A stretch of 64,000 nt of DNA from Xenopus tropicalis (GCF_000004195.4 NC_030678.2:84046904-84110903); one strand, 5' to 3'; positions 1 through 12,476 are shown, counted from the first letter of the stretch. Notes: generated by a model from the sequence alone, not told the origin. Translations and numbers: made by a program.

Positions 1-1659
1 AAGGGTTCCCCTGCATCAATAGGTGCCTGTGGGTAAATTGCAGGGACAACAATTGCACTATGGAGGTAAATGAGCTATATAGTGTGTCTGCAGGGCAACT
101 GATTGGATCAACTAGACTTGGTTCATAACACGGGAAAGAGGAAAATTGCACAAAGGCCAAATGAGCAGATCCCTCATCTATTGTCAATTGAAACCACAGC
201 TTTGATACTAAGTTCAGAAAATACAGTATAGTTAGTAACAACAAAGTAGACAACTAAGTAAAAAACTAAGAAAGAAAAACAAACAAGAACAAACTTCAGT
301 ACTTGAGTACTCTGGTATTCACTTCTTGGCATCCAGCCCTCTTATATCACGAAGTGGTATGTTCTCCATGATTGCAGTATTTAATTAAATTTCCATGGTC
401 TTATTAAAGCTTGTTATTCATTTATTGATTTTGGCTGTTAGCAGTTTTCGTGGTAAGCTTAGTGCTTGAGTTAATCCAGTAGAAAGAATAAACAGTCGCT
501 CACCTGTGATTTTTAGAATTTGATAATAGCTTAGGGTTATTGATTTTTATTCTTTTCTAAGAGGTTATACTAACATGCTGCTATTAATACACTTGAAAGA
601 GCCTGCAAGGGAATTGCAAACCCGACAAGGAGTGGACAGCACGTGTCTTACGTTTGTAGAACTGACTTGTGATATTCTTTGCTTAGTAGATAGAGAGACA
701 CTTAGATCTTATGTTAACTCATGCACAAAATGATTTGCAGCCTGTAGGACTAATAAGTCATGAATGGGAAAATAAAGATGCACACATACAGATGCAGCCA
801 AGTTCCTTTACCATGTTCCCTTTGTTACACTCTTCCAGGTAACGAAGGGAAAAAATACCAAAATTCATCACTGGGTGGCGCATGGCCTATGGCATTTTCT
901 ATTGTATTTTGTTGGCACCATAAAGCACCATCTAGAGGCAGAATTTAACATTCAAATGGTGTCTGGGCATGGTGAGAAAAAATATGAAAACTTGCTGGCT
1001 GCATCTGTACATACAGTTATTGCACTAATAGTGGATCTGTGGGGATAGAGCAATAGTGTATTGTACATGCCTGTGGGCATATAAATGGCCAGCCATTACG
1101 TGTGGAATTACAGATGCATTTGGTGTAAGAACTCACACTCTTGAATTTAGGTATTATTAAACATACACATAGAATCAACAGTTTACTTGTTATGCAGAGT
1201 CACAAGTGCTTCAGAGTAGAACAAGAATTTCTGAGCTTCATATTCCCTCCTACCCAAACTTCCTTTGAGACTAATTAAGTCATCACTTGTTCTTCTGCAA
1301 TCTTTAATTTGATACTGACATCACATAATTACCCCATTTTATTGTAATGCACTTTCATTCTTTTCAAAGGCTTTAATAGCATTTTTTATTTTTCTGTCAT
1401 ATTAGAGGTCATGCTGTATTGTATTGTATTGATTTATATAGCACCACAAATGTATGCAGTGCTTTACAAGGCAAAAACACAAACAGGGGTATAATTATTA
1501 TTAAGTAGATAGTAAGAATAAATACTAAAGTGCTTTGATACAGAATTGAATTAGTGTGGGAGCTTTCCCGATGCAAGATGGTAGAGCCTTCGAGAGAAAT
1601 TGTGCCATTAGGGAGAATGGCTTTATAGCTGGCTTAGCAGATATATGAGGAAACCTATA
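1..1659. other. AT-rich single-copy-like DNA, no gene seen
   Basis: No frame longer than about 62 residues and no recognisable domain. Around 1418-1480 a short stretch (TTTATATAGCACCAC ... GCAGTGCTTTACAA) resembles the 3' tail shared by L2-type LINEs, but it is too short to call. Nothing else stands out. Confidence 0.6.
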
Positions 1660-1850
1660 CACTCACATATATCCTATTTAAGTACTGGAACCCAAAACTG
1701 CACTGCATACGCAAGGTGAGGAATTACCAGAGACCTAAAAAGAGGCAAAATTATGTTTTCATCCATGGAGTTAATGCCCTTTTTTATTTAAGATAGCACT
1801 TTATTTGCTTTTGTAGCCACTAAATGACATTGCCATAGTTGTCATTCAAA
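1660..1850 (-). pseudogene. CR1-type LINE reverse transcriptase relic (C-terminal part)
   Basis: Read on the minus strand, one frame gives ANKVLS, a stop, then IKKGINSMDENIILPLF, and further on HLAYAVQFW and VPVLK. This is the region downstream of the RT catalytic core in CR1-clade LINEs, where the usual wording is close to KRGI-S-EE-ILPLYR-LVRPHLEYAVQFW. The family's role is target-primed reverse transcription of its own RNA. This copy is dead: an in-frame stop follows VLS, and only about 60 codons remain. No start or end of the element can be fixed. The motif match is read directly; the CR1 assignment is from knowledge of the family. Confidence 0.75.
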
Positions 1851-1989
1851 AATACACACTTATGTCTGACAGTTCAACATCCACAAGCCATAGAAGAACT
1901 CACCAAAGTGGAAAGGATAATCTAGGTGCTCCAAGCCCTCAGCTCAAGGGAATGGACCAACCGCAAAAAAAGAAAAGAAAGGGTGTCAC

Positions 1990-2110
1990 TCTGAACATAC
2001 AAAAGACAGACCATTTAAAAGAAAAAAATCTTTATTATACACTCATCTCATAAAGCTTGACATGTTTCGTGTCTATCTGACACTTAATCATAGGCATAAA
2101 ACTCATTCAA
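1990..2110 (-). repeat. Hairpin plus AATAAA repeat module, copy D
   Basis: On the minus strand: CCTATGATTAAGTG, then ACACGAAACATGT, then TATAATAAAG about 30 bases on. The same order of motifs occurs at 25,410-25,480 (ACACGAAACGTGT, CAATAAAG), and in weaker form near 59,810 and 63,450. The ACACG-AAA-YGTGT core can pair as a small hairpin. This is a dispersed retro- or LTR-like repeat end rather than a gene; family not identified. Confidence 0.5.
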
Positions 2111-3959
2111 GTCAGTCCAGCTGTTTAGCAGAGTTTTCTGCCTTAGTTTCAATAATATCTCGTACAACAAATAACCTGCCCTTGTCGTATCTTACCCAAA
2201 CTGACCCTCAGAATGGGTTTGACTGAGAGTATCTTGTCAGTAAATTGGAATTCTTAAAAACCCTGTTTACAAATCTTGTACTTACTGACCTTCTGGCTGC
2301 ATAAGTAATCTGTATTTGACAGACAATTGTCCATGACTGGGCCTGGGCCTGAGACACTGGGAAAAAATCTGGTAGGCTGCACTAGTCCAGGTCTGCATGC
2401 GTGCATGACTGGGGGGTGTTTCCTGAGGGGCAGCCCCTTGTTCTCCGAGAATGGTATGCCAAGAGTTTGAATAGAGCATTGCCTAGATTAGCTGGTGCAC
2501 TTTTGAGGGGGGATAAGTGGTGGGTAGCATTAGGACATCCCCCGAAATGTCCTTTTGTTTGATGCCATGCATCCTGTACTCTGTGCATTTTTAATCTAAT
2601 GAATGTTGGAGAGTAATGCCTGCACAGTCCATTACCCCAGAAACACTGATATATGCATGGGCCCTAAGGTGTGAAATGCTGCTCTTGCACATGAACCTAC
2701 GGAAATGGAAATTCAGGTCATTAAATACACAATTTTTATGTTATAGTGTTACTAGCCCTTTAATTTTAGTGCTGCATAAGAAGGTATAGAAATATATTAT
2801 ACTGCTTCAGATGTAAAAATACATTTTAGTATTCAGCTCTCATGTAAGAGGCAGAAAGGTTACAATGGTAAAAATAGAAATAATTAATTTATTACTGAAT
2901 TTATGTTCAGGCTCCTTGAAAAATTAATCTGCAAGGTAAGATCTGGACTCCTTACCATGCTAATATAATGAGCTTGCTACTATGCTGTACTGTGCAAAAG
3001 CCATTCATCTCTTCATAATAGTGAATATGTTTAAAAGAGTAACTGGTGCCAAAAACACGGGATTTTTATTTTATTTGGGTGAAGGCACAGAGCTGTGTTG
3101 TGCCACAGCAGAGCTGTTATTAGATACCTTCATCTTACTGGCATCTGGGGCACTGGGGGAGAACTGTTAAGACACACACACCTAAGGGTGACTGACCATG
3201 AATAATATTGGGGCCCCATATGACCACATGGTCACTCCTGATGGTCACAACTGCATGGCATGACTGCTACCTAATATACCTATGTTTTTTTTAATGAGAT
3301 TAGTTACAGGATTCATTTGCTTGGCTATCCTGGACACAGACTGCCTGCCTATCTAACCAATCATATTTAGTCATTCCATAGTACCGGAGAACTACTAAAC
3401 AGTGTGAACTTTGTTCTGTGTATAGTGTGCCAAATCAGAAGATGCATTCAAATTGTGGATACCCTTGCTTCTTACGGATATTCAAATGCTGGCATTGGAA
3501 TTTGGTCTTAACAGTGGATAAGGGGTAGCCCTCCTTTAGAACCTATGAACACCAACTTACACTGTACGCTGGGACTGAGACATTGGGATGGGATAACCTA
3601 TTGAATATTTTATCATATACATGCAAAGAGAAATACTTTTGTTCAGAAATATAGGTTTGTATGTGTTGTAGTGACTATGTGGATGGGTCCAGGTAACTGT
3701 ATGAATGTGGAAATATGACATTGCAAAAGTGCACATGTAAATATTTGTGGAAGTTTAAATGACAATGAGTGAGACTTTGATAATTTTATATTTAGCTGAA
3801 AGAATATTTGAAACAACAGAATGTGAACACCAAGTTTAACACCATTCATTTATTTTCATCAAACATAATATCAACTAATTCTATTCTTCTGAGTTCTGCA
3901 AAATTACTTAACTGTATTAAAATTAATAACGAACATTTAAAGAAGGGAAAAAAAGGAGA
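2111..3959. other. Intergenic DNA, no feature recognised
   Basis: Open frames here are short and overlap on both strands without domain content. No transposon ends with target duplications were found. Confidence 0.5.
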
Positions 3960-4340
3960 AGCTTGATTAGTACTTACCGGTGCATTGCTAAAGGGAAGGA
4001 AACGACATTAATGTGTTCATAGACTGTTATGCTTAGTTAGCTGTCATTTTGTCAGCTAATTACACCCTGCAGTGCCTGTGTATAGGATGAAGGAGAGATT
4101 TGATGTCGTTTTACAGGTCCAGCTTTGTAGCAGCTAATTATATACATCATAAGTAATTAATGTCCAGTTCTCTTGCCAGGCTGTCATAAAGTAAGATCAC
4201 CTTCAGTACAAGATTTAACTTTGGTTTATGTAAGAATTTCCAAAACAATTAAAAAATGCAGTGAGCTGTTTTTAGAGGGACGGCGAGGTTGCTGTCATTT
4301 ATGTATTTAAAATCTCCATTATGGGGTGGGTCAAATAACG
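3960..4340. promoter_or_regulatory. Candidate conserved non-coding element (homeodomain-type sites)
   Basis: Single-copy-looking block with no stop-free frame. It has three TAATTA sites (4058-4063, 4135-4140, 4154-4159), two of them inside CAGCTAATTA, and nearby TGTCA motifs of the Meis/Pbx type (4042-4053, 4185). The texture, well-formed words without simple repeats or transposon ends, is typical of deeply conserved developmental enhancers. That reading is inference from composition; no alignment was run. Confidence 0.35.
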
Positions 4341-5399
4341 ACCTTATTGGCTGGCTGAGCTTTTAAAAAGTTGACATACTGCAGCAGATGCTAGGGCACA
4401 GACTTGACATTGCTAGTGTAGATTAGAATGTTACAAGAAGACTTTTTCTTTGCCTGCATCAGTTATGTGTATGCAATGGTATGTGTGAATGTAGAGGGTC
4501 ACATTATGATTTCTGCTTATAAGGTATATGTGAGCATGACCTGGATGGGCAATCTGTAGGATTACAGGTCTGTGTCCAGGAGCAAAACTCCTGGAAGGTA
4601 CCCAACACATAACCAAAACAACTCAGAAATCAAAGCAACATTTGCTTCTGGGGTTACAGTACTTCTGGCTATTTTTCCTTAGATCTCATGTGCACCTGCC
4701 AGGGTGTTTTGTCTGGCTGAAGATACGGACTGATGTGTAATCAGTTCACAGAAAAACATCAATGTAAATGAAACCTTAGGGAACTGCCAAAAAACAAGAC
4801 TACATGCAAGCCAATCACTTATTCTGATGCTATGACATACTAATGTAGAACCTAGGAGAAGGTAGGGACTACCTGGGGCATATAACAATGCACTCCTCTT
4901 TGTAGACAGTTCTGGGTGTCTGCTCAGATATTTCATATATTGTCTTAAGGTTTTCAGCTATCTTCTCAGATATGTTATCTACAGTATATAATTATGAAGA
5001 ACAAAACCTGCATATGAGCTTCTGTCAATATATGCACTGACCATCTGCAGCAATTAAATTAAACTGAGAGAGCATATAAGAACTAGGTCTTGTAAGCAGC
5101 ATATCCAGCTGTCCACTCAGAAACCCACCCTGAGATTTCAGAGAATTTACCTTGCACTGTACTTGGAGATTTTTCTATCTACTCACTTTTTCCTGTTTAC
5201 TCAGCAACTGAAGCTCTCTTATTTGGAGATTGCATGCTTCTTTTGTCTTTTGCACGCTTATGTTGTGCTTTTTTGTGTTATATTCAGTCAGTGTCAACAA
5301 TAGTTGTGTTGAATATGAATCTGGAGAATAGTGCAAATGTAATTCTCCAAAATTTGTTGTACTCTCATTTTAGTAAATTGGTGATGTTATAGCGTTTTT
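4341..5399. other. Intergenic DNA, no feature recognised
   Basis: No domain-bearing frame, no transposon termini. The 85-residue minus-strand frame at 4679-4936 shows no recognisable motif and I treat it as chance. Confidence 0.5.
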
Positions 5400-5620
5400 A
5401 ATTTTTGGCTAAAAATACTTCAAACTTTATCTTTCACCCTTTATTAAATGTGCCCCCTTGTGTTAAGATTGTGCTGAACCGAAACACATGTTGGTCAATG
5501 TATGATTCCAAGAAATCACAGCATAAGCCCCATACCAACATGTATCCTCGTAAATCTTTCAGAATACAGAAATGTAGCAACTTCAAAGCCTGAAGTACAA
5601 ATCCGTCACTTAAAAACACC
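5400..5620 (+). repeat. Degraded hairpin/GAAAC repeat module, copy C
   Basis: TGCTGAACCGAAACACATG at 5473-5491, preceded by TTAAG, resembles the GAAACGTGT core of the module at 25.4 kb. No AATAAA follows at the usual distance, so this is a weak match and may be a different repeat. Confidence 0.25.
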
Positions 5621-6364
5621 TACACACAAACAGATGGGTAAGAGCTTTGGATTAGATAGACTGCTTCTATTTTTAGTGTGCTTACTGCCATTAAAACTTA
5701 CAGTAAATCTCCAGCTCTGCAGGACCCTACTTGGCCTGAAAGCGTTTTAATTCTCACCTGTTCCTTTCTTTTTTGTCACGCCAATACTGCAGCTTCCCTT
5801 ACCTCTGGATGCCCTGCCCTTTGTAGAACCTTTAAATATTTAATCAATGCAGTGGCACAGCTGGGTTATTCAGCTATATTTATCCACCATCTCTCTTTTT
5901 TTTCTTTCTCACTCTTGCTTAAAGGTCACCTTTTCAAGTAGCTTTCAGAGCAGCAAGAGTAATTTCTCTAGTTGTTCTTATCCAAGCAAATGAATAATGG
6001 ATAGAGCAGTTCACTATAGTTTTGCAGAGCCTGACACTTACATGCTGCAGACTTTACTCATTGTAAGATATTGCAAGTCAAGGGCGCAATGTGCCAGTCA
6101 CCAGTAGTTTCTACTCCCAAACCTTGCATACGCTGGTTATTATAACAAAAGATTAGGTTTAACAGTAAAAAAGAAAGATGAGCCACTATTTAATGTTAAT
6201 CGTTGGGGGAAAGGTGCTATGTATGTATTCACCTAGGTATCGCACAGGTTTCTGTATATGCAAAAGTAGTTCAGTTTATTTAGCTTTGTTCTTAGCTAAG
6301 TTAGTGAAATACGCATGTAAAAGTACAGTTAATTAATGTTAATATGATTTGTAGCAGACTTATA
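5621..6364. other. Intergenic DNA, no feature recognised
   Basis: Short overlapping frames only. No repeat ends seen. Confidence 0.5.
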
Positions 6365-6446
6365 AGGTATCCTGATCCAAATTACAGACTCAATATCCAG
6401 AAACCTCCCCTCAGCATTCTGGACAAAAGGCCCTATACCTGTAGTT
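6365..6446 (-). repeat. Internally deleted CAGGTATGGG MITE fragment
   Basis: AAATTACAGA near the left and AGCATTCTGGAC ... CCTATACCTGTAG at the right match the two ends of the 330-bp MITE at 6712-7042 in reverse orientation, with most of the middle missing. Confidence 0.5.
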
Positions 6447-6711
6447 GCTTTTCTTTGTGCATAGATACTGTACATGTAATGAATGGTTAAGTCTCATTCC
6501 TTTCTCTCACAAGGCACCAGTTCTGTCATATTTTATTGCTGTGATGCTCATGATAGTGGAGCATAGTGAACAGAGATCCTACCTGATACCTTACATAACT
6601 GCTGGATTTTAAAACCACAGCTGGATTATTTAAATTGATTCCTATAAGAAGGCTTTTAGGCAAAGAAAACAATTACGTCAAAGTGAATATTTAATTCTAT
6701 ACAAATATATA

Positions 6712-7037
6712 TACAGGTATTGGACCCGTTATCCAGGATGCTTGGGACCAAGGGTATTCCAGATAAGGAGTCTTTCCGTAATTTGGATCTCTATACCTTA
6801 CATCTATTAAAAAATCAATAAAACATTAATTAAACCCAATAGGATTGTTTTACATCCAATAAGGATTCATTATATCTTAGTTGGGATCAATTACAAGGTA
6901 CTGTTTTATTACTACAAAGAAAAAGCAAATCAGTTTTAAAATTCTGAATTATTTGATTAAAATGAAGTCTATGGGAGACGGGCTTTCCGTAATTGGAGCT
7001 TTCTGGATAACGGGTTTCTGTATATGGGATGCCATAC

Positions 7038-7042
<5 letters not shown>
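6712..7042 (+). mobile_element. CAGGTATGGG-ended MITE, full length
   Basis: Non-autonomous DNA transposon of about 331 bp. It begins TACAGGTATTGGACCCG and ends GGGATGCCATACCTGTA, inverted copies of each other. Inside are the family's usual words: CCAATAAGGAT, GGGATCAATTACAAGG, GTCTATGGGAGACGGGC. The TA on each side fits a TA target duplication. Other copies lie at 12,477, 15,451, 43,048, 57,079 and 62,963. The 95-residue frame across it is incidental. Confidence 0.85.

Positions 7043-7069
<27 letters not shown>
7041..7069. repeat. (TA)n microsatellite
   Basis: About 14 TA dinucleotides directly after the MITE end, which suggests the MITE inserted in, or seeded, a TA tract. Confidence 0.9.
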
Positions 7070-7072
<3 letters not shown>

Positions 7073-8252
7073 ATTTGTTCTAAACGGAAAGCATCAATAA
7101 AGTGCCTAGAAAAATTTGACAAAGGGAACCTTAGTGATGATAATATTTATTTAATAACAATGCTATAAATTGCAATACCTTAATATTTGGAGGAATAAAC
7201 TATTAAGGGCCAGGCATTATTGATTAGATAAGAGTAATATGTCCGACTTACAATGTTTGACAACATTCGGTTACCTCAGGGGAATCAAATTCAATTTGAA
7301 GTGTCACTGAACCATGTACCATATCCATCATGTCCTATATAACTGTGTAAAGCAGTGCTACTTCTGCTGATCATCACTAGAATTCCTTCAGGACAGTGTC
7401 TAGGGAAATGGACCTTACTGTGTTTAGTGTGTAACAAAGTTGACAATTTGACCATTTTGATCTTGGTGACCTATTGCTCACTTTTACCCAAGTCGCTAGC
7501 AACCTAAAATTTGCTCTCACTCGCTTGAGTCTGAGCAGTAATGTTGGGATCAGGAAGTCCAGAAGGAAAAAATTGACCATGGATAAAATTTAGTCAGAAT
7601 AAGCACAGAACAACATTTCTAAAAATCCAAAGAAGCTACACTCTAAAGTTGTATGCATTGCTCATCTCAAGCTTTTGTCTGTCTGGTATAGAAATATTGC
7701 ATTAGCAAACTGGAACTGGGAATCAGGTTGAAGTTTTACTTCAAAATATACTTATGATCTGCATCAAGTAGACAATGATTTGTATAGCAGTTTGACTGTA
7801 AAAAACCACAGTCTTAAATTAGTAAACCAAGCCAGGCAGCGGTGATCTACACCGACTGCTATTGCAAATGACTAGCTTCACTTTGTCTTGGTTTCCTAAT
7901 ATTATTTCATGTCCTACAGACTACTATGCAGATCATAATCGCTGCTTTCAGTGTCATGTTCTTATGCAGTCTATACTGATCATTGCTCCCTGGATGCCTG
8001 ACTTAAAAATGGAAGATAACATGGGGTATAAATTCTAAAGAACAAGCAAGATCTACAGCAATGGAGGTCAGTGATCTGCATAAAAGGCACATAAATAGAG
8101 ATAAAATGTTCTTTTGTCTGACAGCATATTTTTAAGGGATACAAGATAGATGTTTAATCTACAGTTTAGGTGGACCTATCCATACAGTTTTAAATACAGC
8201 ATTGAAACCTGGATTATGGTCAACACAGAGAAAATACCCTTGTTAACACAAA
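7070..8252. other. Intergenic DNA, no feature recognised
   Basis: No gene, no transposon ends and no tandem repeat identified. Confidence 0.5.
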
Positions 8253-8383
8253 GGGAGATATTTATTAACATTGGGCAAATGGTTGCATTTATTGTCCCAC
8301 CTGTAGCTAATTAAAATGAAAACACTGATTACTATGGATTATTGCCCATGTTCAAATGTTCATAGTGTTGATAAATGAGCCCC
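8253..8383. mobile_element. Short MITE, TATTAACATTGGGCAAAT family
   Basis: Left end GGGAGATATTTATTAAC and right end GTTGATAAATGAGCCCC are imperfect inverted repeats. The same family sits at 45,540-45,660 (GTATTAACACTGGGCAAATT ... TTGATAAATAACCCCC). Confidence 0.6.
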
Positions 8384-8593
8384 ACAACTGTTGGCATTAG
8401 AAGGGAATTTACAATTTTTTCCCTCTAATGGGAGGCATATGGCTGTCCTGCCCACTCAATGTCCCTACACATTTCTGGATGGGGATCCCACTGATATAAA
8501 TTGGTTCCATGATTATCAGACTTTTTATGTGATATTACACCATTCAGTCCCATGTGTATATAATAATGCACACAGCACCCGCCTGTTTATGTA

Positions 8594-8870
8594 TTTCCTT
8601 ACAATTTACAGTAGGGGTACATTATCCCTCATTATACATGAGAGATATTCAGAGTTCCCTGTATAACTCAGCCTGCAGCCATGTGCTTTTATATGGTCAC
8701 AGAACCCCTCAGTGACTTCTAATATCCTTATAATTTACAGCAGGGGGTACATTATCACTTTTAATACATGAGTCATACTCAGAGATCCCTGTATAACTCA
8801 GCCTGCAGCCTTGTGCCTTTATATGGTCACAAACCTTCCGATTTCTGATATCTTTTTATTTTTTAGTAGG
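8594..8870 (+). repeat. Tandem repeat, period about 129 bp, about 2.2 units
   Basis: AATTTACAG(T/C)AGGGG(G)TACATTATC recurs at about 8603 and 8732. CCCTGTATAACTCAGCCTGC recurs in both units, each followed by TTTATATGGTCACA. A third unit starts near 8846 and breaks off. A related fragment lies near 47,110 (GCATTTATATGGTCATGGAA), so this is a dispersed satellite family. Confidence 0.75.
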
Positions 8871-9627
8871 GACAGTAGATAATTCAGGTCAAGATCAAAT
8901 AAACCCTGACTGAAGGTTCTATAGTTACTTAGTTAGTTTTGGCTGAAGAAAGACAACTGTCCATTAAGTTTTCCAACCCCTCCCTCGCTGTTTCAAATAA
9001 AAGTTCAGTTCCTTAATTATGAAGGGGCAGCACATTATAGTTGTTTGTTCTTTTCTATGTAAAAAAAGATCCCTTACTAACTGTCTCTAACAGTTCTTGA
9101 ATTGGGGTGGGATTGGGTGGAATGACATCTCGGTACTTGAAAATGGGGAAGATTGGGTTGGAAACATTGGTAATACCAAATCTTTTTTTCTTACTGCTCC
9201 CAAATGTTAGTGAAATGGGAGAAAAGGGCAAAGGGTGGATAGAAGATCATAGGGCAGATTAAGATAAAGGATTAATAAAGCAGAGTAAGCAGGAGAGCAA
9301 GCTCTCAGAAGGAAATTAAGGACATGAAAGTCGAACAGTAAATCTGGGGCAGAATGGTTTTTGGTTGCCCCTTAAGCTTTTTTATCTACAGTATGTGTAT
9401 ATTATACTGCACCAATACTCTGTGTCATATTTGGAATATATATATATATATTCCTATATCCTAAGGTCTGCACTGTACCCAAAGTAGCCAATAGCCTTTT
9501 GCCCCTCCACATTCAGCACCAAGATACTTTTCTTAAATTCTCATTTACAGTCCCATTATACAGTACAGGGGGTCGGATGGGTCTAGCCTTATCAACGTTC
9601 ATGGATTTCTCATTGAAAAACCCAAAT
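8871..9627. other. Intergenic DNA with a TA-rich palindrome
   Basis: No gene. 9433-9454 is a perfect 22-base palindrome (GGAA, a TA run, TTCC), best explained as slippage of a TA tract. Confidence 0.5.
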
Positions 9628-10604
9628 ACTGTTCTTCGACTTATTCTTCTGATTCTTCTTCTTTTTCTTCTTCTTCTTCTTAGCGTCCACATTACTCCTC
9701 CTACTTCTTCGCCCTATAGCGGAGAAGGTTGCTTGTGCTTTTCTAAGCGATCCTGCCCCCGTATTTTTGTGGCACTTCTTCGAACACCCCAATTTTTCCA
9801 TTGACTTTAATGGGAAATTTTAAACTGCTTCCGCACTTACAGCTTTGAGGCTACACTCACCAAACTTAAATCACAAACTTTGCATAGTTTATCACCAGGG
9901 GACTATGGTTAAAGGTTAGGAAAAGTGGGTGGAGCCACCAACAGTCAATCCGTTTCCACCCATTAAATTTCATTGGTTTATATTTAAACTGATGCCATTA
10001 TTTAAGTATTAATTCCTGGGTTGTTAAACTTTGCAAAGTTGGTCACTGGGGGACTGCAGTTCAAAAATAGGAAAAGTGGGTTGGGCCACTAACAGCCAAT
10101 CAGATTTCATCCATTGAATTTCATTGGTTTAAATTTAAAATGCTGTCATTCTCACACTATTTATGCCAGGGTGCCCACTGTTTGTCACTGGGTGACTTCG
10201 ACTCAAGGTTAGAAAAAGTGAGTACTTACATCAACCATCAATCACAATTCACCTATTAACTTTTATTGGTTTAAATTTAAACTGCTGCCGTTCTTTAACT
10301 ATTAATCGTAGGGTCTCTAAACTTTAGTCACTGGGTAACTGCAGTTCCAGGTTAGAAAAAGAGGGGGCGGAGCTACCAACCACCAATCAGATGTCACTTA
10401 TTGACTTTCAGTGGGGAAATTTAAATTGCTGCCTTTCAGACACTTTTAAAACCAGGTTCCCCAAAATTTGCACAGTGGTTTTACTATATAACTGTGGTCA
10501 AAGGTTAGAAAAACTAGGTGGAGCAAACAGCAGATTCGATTTCATTCAGTGACTTCACGTTTTTCAAACCAACATGAAGTTTTTTCTCAAACTTCCCTTT
10601 CTAG
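9628..10604 (+). mobile_element. Tandem-repeat-bearing Helitron/HINE-like element, copy 1
   Basis: Homology with the inverted copy at 28,764-30,704 begins at ACTGTTCTTC, runs through a TTC-rich tract, TTCTTCGCCCTATAGCGGAG and GCTTGTGCTTTTCTAAGCGA, then about five units of roughly 148 bp. Each unit has a CAAACTTTGC-type word, a CACTGGGGGACT-type word and a GGAGC ... CCAATCAG block. It ends with a stem-loop (ACTTCACG ... CATGAAGT near 10,553-10,580) and CTAG at 10,601-10,604, where homology with the other copy stops. Stem-loop then CTAG at one end, and central tandem repeats, resemble Helitron-derived HINEs. The TC start expected of Helitrons is not clear, so the class is inference. The 101-residue frame here is not a gene. 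Confidence 0.6.
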
Positions 10605-11110
10605 TTCACTCTACCATTTAAAAAAATTTTTTTGAACCAACAAATGTATTTTTTTAGTTGTAATATTGGTGTTTAGGCAGCCATCTCAGTGCATTGTGCC
10701 TGAGTCTGAGCTTTCAGAAGGAGCCAGCACTACACATAAGAACTGCTTTCAGGTAACCTATTGTTTCTCTTACTCCCATGTAACTGGAGGAGTCCCATGC
10801 CGGACTTGGATTTCTTACTATTGGGTGCTATTCTGATATCTACAGGGAGCTGCTATCTTGCTCCCTTCCCATTGTTCTGCTGATCGGCTGCTGGGAGGGA
10901 AAGGGAGGGGGGTGATATCACTCCAACTTGCAGCTCAGCAGTAAGTGTGACTGGTTTATCAAGAGCACAGGTCACATGGTTGTGACACCCTGGCAAATGA
11001 AGAATATGGCTAGCCGCATGTGAAATTTCAATATTATATATTAAAAAATCTGTGTTTTTGAAAAATGGATTTCAATGCAGGATTGTGCTGGAGAAGCTCT
11101 ATTAACTGAT
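10605..11110 (+). mobile_element. T2-type MITE relic, second copy at 60.4 kb
   Basis: From AACAAATGTATTTTTTTAG (10,640) through CAGCCATCTCAGTGCATTG, GAGCTTTCAGAAGGAGCCAG, TGATATCACTCCAACTTGCA to GAAGCTCTATTAACTGATG it parallels 60,470-60,945. The end that should carry TTAA is missing on the left, where the element at 9628-10,604 abuts it, so that element probably inserted here. Confidence 0.7.
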
Positions 11111-11782
11111 GACCAGTTGTCATTGATGTGGTTTGAGAGAAGGCCTGAATCCTAATGTAATTGTGATACATTTAGGAAAATAAAACAGGGATGGGTTAAT
11201 TCTGCTTTAATAGTGTTTTAGAACTTCACTTTACTCATCTATAATAGGTAAACTGCTGATGCTGAACTACAGTAAGGAGCTGTTAGAAGGTGCTGGGGCT
11301 TAGTAACTTAGTAACCTCTGGGGAGACCCAGGTTAGCCATCAGTGTATAGAAACACCTAAATAATTCAGTCTTTTAAATCCAATTATCCATGAATGCTAA
11401 TCCTTAAACTGGCTTCAAGTGATAAAGCCATCGTGCTATCTCTAAAACCAATTTCTAAGCTTCATCATAAGGTGAGATATATTTACTGCAAGATTTCCTA
11501 TCACTAACCCTAACTCAAATCTAACCTATAAAAAAACAGATTCCTGCTCTCTGTTCTACAAGAGGGAATTGCTTTGCATACCTTGCATGAAGGCAGCATG
11601 TTTTTTTCTTTGACATAAATCCACTAAAAAGATAGTCAGTAGTAATTTTACCGGAACAACATGATAGAAGTTCATATGACAAATTCTTCAAAGAGAAATA
11701 TAATAATGTTTCATTAAAAAAAGCCTTCCCTGTTATCTGTTCCCAAATCTTCCTGGTTTATTAAATAAGATTTACTTGAAAA
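11111..11782. other. Intergenic DNA, no feature recognised
   Basis: Nothing recognised. Confidence 0.5.
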
Positions 11783-12155
11783 TTAAAGGGTAAGTATGAA
11801 TAAATAAATACCATTTTTACTTGCTGAAATCCAGCTGCAAAATTGATGTTACAAAACATAACAACTTCTCCACAGCTTACAGACAGCATGCAGGAACTAC
11901 ATAACCCACAATGCATTGCACTATGATGGTGTTTTCTTTATTGACATCACATGTGCAGGGAATTGTGGGATTTGGAGGATGCAGGTTGGAGGCAGGCTGA
12001 GGACAGTCGACTACTATTACATTTTATTTGAATCTCAAAGTAGTCAGCCAGATCAACAGGAGAACAGGGATCTAGGCTTAGGGAACTCTTCCAAACCATA
12101 TGATTACAAGTTTGATATATGATTCAAGTTGTGTTTGGTTGGAGTTCACCTTTAA
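11783..12155. mobile_element. T2-type MITE
   Basis: TTAAAGGGTAAGTATG at the left and GAGTTCACCTTTAA at the right give TTAA on both sides and TTAAAGG-type inverted ends, the hallmark of the Xenopus T2 (Kolobok) MITEs. The centre has CCCACAATGCATTGC and AGGGAATTGTGGGA, a further inverted pair. Confidence 0.75.
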
Positions 12156-12476
12156 GAGATGTTGTAGTTGTGCTTCTAAAAATGTATGGTCAGCGCATGG
12201 ATCTCTTAGGAATTATAAAACAAACTCATGAGACATTTAGAAATCAATGCTTTTCATTGGTAGTTTTCCTTTAAAGTAATTTTGCTTCTTTGTATGTGAT
12301 TGGTGAGCTACCAGGTAGCTTTGTTATCCAAACAGTATTGCTGCTCAAGGTCTATGGTTATTCCTCCTGGACAATTTGCTGCCCCACAGAGGGACATGAG
12401 GTACAGTCTGTTATAAATGACAGATGAAGCCATTATTCCTTATAGTATTAGAGTGTTTTAAACACATAATGGAATA
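12156..12476. other. Intergenic DNA, no feature recognised
   Basis: Nothing recognised. Confidence 0.5.

Noticed and set aside
9433..9454. 22-base palindrome as a protein-binding site
   Set aside because: It is a TA run with short flanks, expected from slippage.
9650..9690. (TTC)n tract as a stand-alone microsatellite
   Set aside because: It recurs at the matching position of the second copy, so it is part of the element's end.
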